The notes beneath the pieces were generated by a model. That model saw only the letters and a list, made by a program, of their open reading frames with translations. It was not told the DNA's origin and did not search any database. Below are positions 56,943-61,393 of a stretch of DNA of 61,393 nucleotides, one piece after another. The DNA is from Candidatus Mediterraneibacter quadrami. GTDB taxonomy: Bacteria; Bacillota; Clostridia; Lachnospirales; Lachnospiraceae. Every line of letters begins with the position of its first letter. The first letter of the stretch is position 1. Both the position numbers and the translations under genes were made by a program. The stretch covers positions 1-61,393 of the forward strand of contig DWUU01000060.1 in assembly GCA_019120575.1 (NCBI GenBank), written 5' to 3'.

Positions 56943-57215
56943 AAAAATAAAAATTTTTACTCCAAGGGGAAATATGATATTTATATTACTGCCTCCAATG
57001 CCTTTCTCTTTTACGACATAAAGCGTTATGATATCCGGGGGAAGAAGTATCTGGAAAGCTCTGAGAAATTCTATCTGTGCGATGCAGGCATCCGGAATGC
57101 TGTTCTGGGCAGCAGAAATATGGATTACGGCAGAGTGTATGAGAATCTATACCAAAAAGAGATTGATTTTGTGGCACAGAGAGGAAGACGAAAATTCTTC
57201 CGTTTTCCCCCATAG
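56943..57215 (+). pseudogene. remnant of a DUF4143-type ATPase with internal deletions
   Basis: In one frame, [11 protein letters not shown] (the core strand of the AAA domain) runs directly into [18 protein letters not shown] and [26 protein letters not shown], then [18 protein letters not shown]. In intact proteins these blocks are separated by over 100 residues, so at least two internal stretches are lost. No start codon or ribosome site is seen. About 85 bases of unassigned sequence separate it from the AlbA remnant. Confidence 0.75.
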
Positions 57216-57259
57216 TCGGCTATAATAGAAGCAGCATAAATTACAAGGTGGATTTTACG

Positions 57260-57700
57260 ATGAAAACAGACAGAAAGAAAAAGATCAGCATTATTATTTC
57301 GATTATCTTTGTTGTGGTGGCGGCGACCGCGATCTATTTTGCCATGCCGAAGAACAAGGATCTGTCGGAGAGCAGCGTGTTCGACAAGGCGGAGGTGGAA
57401 GCGCTGGCCGGACAGGTGATTGATTACATCAACGCAGAGGACTATGACAGTCTTAAAGCAATGGCCGTGGATGAGATGGCGGACATCATGAACCGGGAGC
57501 GGATGGACGAGGCGAAGGCCAGGGTTTCGGAAGACTGGGGCGCGTTTCAGGCCGTTGACAGCATCACGACGACAGAGGTGAACCAGCGCGGGAAGACGGC
57601 GGCGGTGGCGTATGTGGCGGCGTCCTATGAAAATGTGGATATCCGCTATACATTTGCCTTTGACGAGGATCTGAAGCTGGCTTCGCTGGGGATACAGTAA
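57260..57700 (+). CDS. DUF3887 membrane-anchored protein
   Basis: 146 residues with an N-terminal membrane helix (about 10-29, IIISIIFVVVAATAIYFAM) and an extracytoplasmic domain of NTF2-like size (QVIDYINAEDYDSLKAMA, YENVDIRYTFAFDED). The match to DUF3887 is by pattern. AAGGTGG lies nine bases before the ATG. The function is unknown. Confidence 0.7.
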   Translation: MKTDRKKKISIIISIIFVVVAATAIYFAMPKNKDLSESSVFDKAEVEALAGQVIDYINAEDYDSLKAMAVDEMADIMNRERMDEAKARVSEDWGAFQAVDSITTTEVNQRGKTAAVAYVAASYENVDIRYTFAFDEDLKLASLGIQ

Positions 57701-57749
57701 ATGTGGACACACATTATATAAATTATTCAAAGAAAGGAAGGGTTCTGTT

Positions 57750-58109
57750 ATGACAAAGGAAGTACGTGACTATGCAGTTCAGAAGACACACGAGATGATG
57801 GAGGCTTTCTCCTGCAGCGCGGAGGCGAAGGCGGCCGGTCAGGCGTGGCTTGACGCCCTTGATACAGAAAATGAGGCGGCGGCGACAGAAAAATACATCG
57901 CCGAACTGGAAGGCGACATCATGCCTGTTGAAATGCTGATCGCATTCGCAGAGTCCGACGGCGGCGCGCAGGTATTCGGACCGGAGAAGACAAAGGAAGT
58001 GGCGGCCCACGCGAGAGAGATTCAGGCGGCGGGCGCGAAATACTGTGACTGTCCGGCGTGCGCGGCGGTTGAAGCGATCCTGGCCAGAAAGGATGAGATG
58101 CTGAAATGA
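57750..58109 (+). CDS. small unknown protein coupled to the GH3 gene
   Basis: 119 residues, mostly helical, without signal peptide. A CDCPACAAVEAIL stretch near residue 98 holds three Cys, and ALDTENEAAATEKYIAELEGDI is conserved-looking. I recognise no domain. AAAGGAAGG lies seven bases before the ATG. The stop overlaps the start of the GH3 gene (ATGA), so the two are translated together. Confidence 0.75.
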   Translation: MTKEVRDYAVQKTHEMMEAFSCSAEAKAAGQAWLDALDTENEAAATEKYIAELEGDIMPVEMLIAFAESDGGAQVFGPEKTKEVAAHAREIQAAGAKYCDCPACAAVEAILARKDEMLK

Positions 58110-60616
58110 AGATGAAAATCCGAAACAAGGCTGCATTTTCGGATGAAGTGACAGCCCTGGAAAAAGAGAACGCCCGGGTAGCCTGCGAGGCGGCGCTGGA
58201 GGGGATCGTCCTTCTGGAAAACGACGGAACCCTGCCGCTGACGCCGGGGAAGATCGCGCTTTACGGGGCGGGCGCCGGCATGACGATCAAGGGCGGCACC
58301 GGCTCGGGCGAAGTGCACGAGCGGCACGCGGTCACGATCCGGGAGGGAATGGAAGCGGCCGGATTTACCGTGACGACGGATCACTGGATCGACGGCTACG
58401 AAGAGATGTACCGTGTAGGCGAGGCGGCTTATACGAGGAAGTTCCGGCAGGGGCTTTTGAAGCTTGATATCGCCAACATTATGGCCAGCCCCTATCAGTA
58501 TCCTTTCGGGCAGCCGGTCACCCTGGGAGATATCATGAGATCCGACACGGATACATGCATCTATGTGATCGCCCGCCAGGCAGGGGAAGGGGCGGACCGG
58601 AAGCTGAAGAACTTCGAGTATTCGCTCTCTGACATTGAGAAAGAAAATATCGCGCTCTGCGCGGCAAGTTATGAGAAATTCATCGTGGTGGTCAACGTGG
58701 GGTCCGTGTTCGACCTCAGCTTCCTGGACGAGATCGAGGGCATCAATGCGGTCGTATATTTTGCCCAGCAGGGAATGGAAGGCGGCCGCGCATTTGCGGA
58801 CCTGATCACGGGAAAGGCCGTCCCGTCCGCAAAGACGGTCGACACCTGGCCGAAAGATTACAAAGATATCCCGTTCGCCATGGATTACAGCTACCTGAAC
58901 GGCGATCTGGAAGAGGAATATTACCGGGAAGGGATCTATGTGGGCTACCGCTATTTCGACAGCTACGATGTGGAGCCGCGCTATCCCTTCGGGTACGGCC
59001 TGTCTTATACCACATTTTCCATTGAGAAGGAAAATGTGGAGCTGGTCGGAACGAAAGTGATGGTCCGTGTAAATGTGACCAATACCGGTTCAACGTATTC
59101 CGGAAAAGAAGTGGTTCAGCTCTATGCCAGCTGCCCGCAGACCGGTATGGCCAAAGAATACCAGCGGCTGGCGGCATTTGCCAAGACCGGCGTGCTCGCG
59201 CCGGGAGGGACGGAAACCGCTGTTCTCAGCTTTGATATGAAAGATCTGGCATCCTACCGGGAGTCCGATGCGGCCTGGGTGCTGGAAGCCGGGGATTATA
59301 TCCTGAGACTGGGCGCTTCATCCAGAGATACAGAAGCGGTGGCGGCCCTCGTCCTGGACGGCGAGACGATCGTGGAGCAGTGCATGAATGTGAGCCGCAC
59401 GGTGCTGGAAGTACGGGAAATGGATCCGCCCGCGCTCAAAGATACGAACGAGGAGAAAGACGCGGCGGAGGCCCAGGATGCGGATCTTCTGCGCATCCCG
59501 GTGCCGGCGTCTGCATTTGAGACGGAAGTCTGCGAATACCGGGATCCGGAGATCTACGAGTCGCCTGTGTCAGATGCGGTGCTTGACGTGCTTTCAACAG
59601 AAGAACTGTGCGAGGTTGTCGCCGGCACAGGGATGGTCGGAAACGGCCCCCGGTTTTTCGATGCGATGGGATCGGCCGGCTATACTACGGGCGCCTTTAT
59701 CGACAGGGGACTGCCCAATGTCTGTCTGGCGGACGGCCCGGCCGGGCTGCGTCTGCAGAAGGTGTCCACTGTGACGAGAAGCGGGAATGTCAAAGCGGCG
59801 GAGCCGATGCTGTCCGCGCTTAAATATCTGCCGGATCCGGTCCAGAAGGTCATGTTTGGCGATTCGGACAGACAGCCCTGTGTTTACCAGTTCACCACTG
59901 CGTTTCCTGTGGGGCTGGCGCTTGCCCAGTCCTGGAATACGAAACTGGTGGAGCGTGTCGGTGACGCGGTCGGCAAAGAGATGGAGCGCTACGGCGTCAC
60001 CTACTGGCTGGCTCCGGGCATGAACATCCACCGGAACCCGCTGTGCGGGCGAAACTTTGAATATTATTCGGAAGATCCGCTCCTGACCGGGAAGATGGCG
60101 GCTGCCATGAGCCGGGGCGTACAGTCCCACCGGGGATGCTTCGTGACGATCAAGCATTTCTGCTGCAATAATCAGGAGGACAACCGCAACCGCACGAATG
60201 CCAACGTGAATGAGCGGGCCCTCCGGGAGATCTACCTGCGCGGCTTCCGGATCGCAGTTCAGGAAGGCCATGCGCGGGCGCTCATGACCAGTTACAACAA
60301 AGTCAACGGCACTTACGTAAACAACAGCTATGAGCTGATCACGAAAGTGCTGCGGAACGAGTGGGGATTCGACGGTCTGGTGATGACTGACTGGTTTGCC
60401 ACCGGCAAAGGGCTGGGAAGTCACTGCGCGGCCATCGAGGCCGGCAATGACCTGATCATGCCGGGCGGGAAAGGCGTGGTCCGGGAACTGAAGGCGAAGC
60501 TGAAGTCCGGAGAGCTGGACGGCACGGCGCTCCGCCGCTGCGCGGCAAACGTGATCCGCGGAGTGACGGAGTCCAGGATCTGGCAGGCGTACCGGAGGAT
60601 GTATAAAGAAAAGTGA
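58106..60616 (+). CDS. family 3 glycoside hydrolase with swapped domain order (beta-glucosidase type)
   Basis: 836 residues, no signal peptide, so cytosolic. In ordinary GH3 enzymes the TIM-barrel domain comes first; here the C-domain sandwich is at the N-terminus (GIVLLENDGTLPLTPGKIALYGAG near 33), followed by a fibronectin-III-like domain (YPFGYGLSYTTFSIE to about 410), and the barrel is last, with LAPGMNIHRNPLCGRNFEYYSEDP, substrate Lys683-His684 in KHFCCNNQEDNR and the nucleophile Asp762 in LVMTDWFA. Similar permuted enzymes are known from Ruminococcus and Butyrivibrio. It starts within the stop of the preceding gene. Confidence 0.93.
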   Translation: MKMKIRNKAAFSDEVTALEKENARVACEAALEGIVLLENDGTLPLTPGKIALYGAGAGMTIKGGTGSGEVHERHAVTIREGMEAAGFTVTTDHWIDGYEEMYRVGEAAYTRKFRQGLLKLDIANIMASPYQYPFGQPVTLGDIMRSDTDTCIYVIARQAGEGADRKLKNFEYSLSDIEKENIALCAASYEKFIVVVNVGSVFDLSFLDEIEGINAVVYFAQQGMEGGRAFADLITGKAVPSAKTVDTWPKDYKDIPFAMDYSYLNGDLEEEYYREGIYVGYRYFDSYDVEPRYPFGYGLSYTTFSIEKENVELVGTKVMVRVNVTNTGSTYSGKEVVQLYASCPQTGMAKEYQRLAAFAKTGVLAPGGTETAVLSFDMKDLASYRESDAAWVLEAGDYILRLGASSRDTEAVAALVLDGETIVEQCMNVSRTVLEVREMDPPALKDTNEEKDAAEAQDADLLRIPVPASAFETEVCEYRDPEIYESPVSDAVLDVLSTEELCEVVAGTGMVGNGPRFFDAMGSAGYTTGAFIDRGLPNVCLADGPAGLRLQKVSTVTRSGNVKAAEPMLSALKYLPDPVQKVMFGDSDRQPCVYQFTTAFPVGLALAQSWNTKLVERVGDAVGKEMERYGVTYWLAPGMNIHRNPLCGRNFEYYSEDPLLTGKMAAAMSRGVQSHRGCFVTIKHFCCNNQEDNRNRTNANVNERALREIYLRGFRIAVQEGHARALMTSYNKVNGTYVNNSYELITKVLRNEWGFDGLVMTDWFATGKGLGSHCAAIEAGNDLIMPGGKGVVRELKAKLKSGELDGTALRRCAANVIRGVTESRIWQAYRRMYKEK

Positions 60617-60638
60617 TAATGAAAAAAGAAAATGCAAA

Positions 60639-60680
60639 GTGGGGACAGCCCGCCGCATTCATGCGGCGGGCTGTCCCCAC
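60639..60680. repeat. 42-bp palindrome (REP-like copy 3)
   Basis: GTGGGGACAGCCCGCCGCAT and its exact complement flank TC. It lies in the convergent gap behind the GH3 gene and may serve as its terminator, although no T tract follows. Confidence 0.85.
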
Positions 60681-60721
60681 ATCAGCGCTGTGCCCATACA
60701 GCGGCTCTATAATTTGCTATG

Positions 60722-61393
60722 CTAAGATATACTTTTGGCGTCCTTTATCTCTTTTTCTGATGCACCAGCTGTGCGGGAAATATCTTCCTCACTCATTCCG
60801 TTCCGGAGCATCTGTATGATCATGGACAAGCGAGCCGCTCTCTGCCCCTCTTTCAATCCGGCGGCCCGGCCTTCCTTTACACCTTCGTTATACGCTTCTT
60901 CACGCTCCTGCCTCATATGCTTTTCCTGGTCATATTCAAATATACTCAATTCCTTCGCCTCCGCTCTGTGTTTCTCCAGAAATTCCCTCAGCACATTCTC
61001 TGCGATACATTCCCGGATCGCCTGTTCCACCGCGTCCGCAAGCCCCATTTCCTCCACATACTTCCGAACCTTGTCTGTGTAGATAGCATATTCCTTGAGT
61101 ATCCTGCAGGCTTCTTTCAGTTTCTGGTTATGCTTTCCGGAGATGTTCAACATCACTGCTGACAGTTCCAGCCCTGCATGGGGATCTTCTTTCTCGTACA
61201 TGTCTGACAGATTCAGAACGGTCCGATCCGGCAGTTCTTCCCTTCCATTGTAGAAGATGAGAAACTCCGGCGGCGGGATACGGATCACTTTTGTTCCGTA
61301 CAGGTTTGCATTCCGCGTCATCCTTGAATACAGCTTTGCGATGTAGATCAGGAAACGTAAAGGCAGGTTCGGGTTGTAAGTAGACTGGTGCTC
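60722..61393 (-). CDS. Rpn-family recombination-promoting nuclease, 5' end beyond the window
   Basis: The reading frame runs from the window edge (EHQSTYNPNLPLRFLIYIAKLY) to a stop at 60722. EHQS...N/PLR is the conserved Rpn/PD-(D/E)XK active-site strand; further on come VIRIPPPEFLIFYNGRE and a C-terminal helical tail with the hallmark repeats YNEGVKEGRAAGLKEGQR. These proteins promote RecA-independent recombination in E. coli and are found in many copies in Lachnospiraceae. The N-terminal half of the nuclease domain is outside the window. Confidence 0.88.
   Translation of the reverse strand, partial: EHQSTYNPNLPLRFLIYIAKLYSRMTRNANLYGTKVIRIPPPEFLIFYNGREELPDRTVLNLSDMYEKEDPHAGLELSAVMLNISGKHNQKLKEACRILKEYAIYTDKVRKYVEEMGLADAVEQAIRECIAENVLREFLEKHRAEAKELSIFEYDQEKHMRQEREEAYNEGVKEGRAAGLKEGQRAARLSMIIQMLRNGMSEEDISRTAGASEKEIKDAKSIS

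Noticed and set aside
59594-60658. 354-codon minus-strand frame over the GH3 barrel
   Set aside because: It is antisense to the catalytic domain with its conserved motifs and has no similarity that I recognise.

Overview
The window is the replication-origin region of a spore-forming, Gram-positive Clostridia chromosome, most likely a Lachnospiraceae member. The evidence is the gene order rsmG-mnmG-mnmE-khpB-yidC-yidD-rnpA-rpmH on the minus strand diverging from dnaA-dnaN-rlbA-recF-gyrB-gyrA on the plus strand, a BofA-type sporulation protein, and several families typical of Lachnospiraceae (DUF3881, DUF4173, DUF5702, DUF5711, DUF6147, DUF6382). The genus cannot be fixed from sequence reading alone.

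Layout. Positions 1-1330 are a mobile-element junction: the 5' part of a ParB-like gene, an iteron-like repeat patch, an intact tRNA-Arg(CCT) and two further 40-nt copies of that tRNA's 5' half. Positions 1395-5925 are a minus-strand operon (parA-parB-DUF4446-serS-DUF3881). It is driven from a region holding a 130-bp tandem duplication that carries promoters, and two parS sites, one of them in a 42-bp perfect palindrome. After an alpha/beta hydrolase and a large imperfect inverted repeat (7435-7822) come the tRNA-modification, membrane-insertion and RNase P genes, then a two-part oriC flanking dnaA and the replication and gyrase genes to 23950.

Positions 24000-26610 hold a DUF2975/small-HTH/DUF4173 cassette and bofA. 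Positions 26625-35279 are a compact Tad/Flp (type IVb) pilus locus: TadZ, TadA ATPase, TadB, TadC with an unusual extracytoplasmic domain, Flp1 pilin, DUF5702 protein, two TadE-like pseudopilins, a short prepilin peptidase and a DUF6382 protein. A rhomboid protease follows. The leader of this locus contains several hairpins and its first gene lacks a clear ribosome binding site.

Positions 36019-43571 carry a cytosolic histidine kinase, a HIT protein, a sigma factor, murG on the opposite strand, a DUF4367 protein, a secreted DUF6147 protein, a TSCPD protein and pgi. Positions 43965-51753 carry a LytTR/GHKL two-component pair, a phosphofructokinase with mixed specificity residues, the dnaX-ybaB-recR recombination cluster and a split transketolase. 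Positions 51948-55218 encode three envelope proteins (LysM, DUF5711, CvpA). tRNA-Ala and tRNA-Asn flank a 62-bp tandem repeat. Behind tRNA-Asn lie two decayed genes. The window ends with a DUF3887 protein, a small Cys-containing protein coupled to a domain-swapped GH3 beta-glucosidase, and a partial Rpn-family nuclease.

Three strong palindromes with GGGAC/GGACAG-type tips (43792, 51758, 60639) look like a dispersed REP-like family. No complete phage, CRISPR array or known defence system is present. The points best worth following are the tRNA-Arg junction, the Tad leader and locus, the parS palindrome and the permuted GH3 operon.
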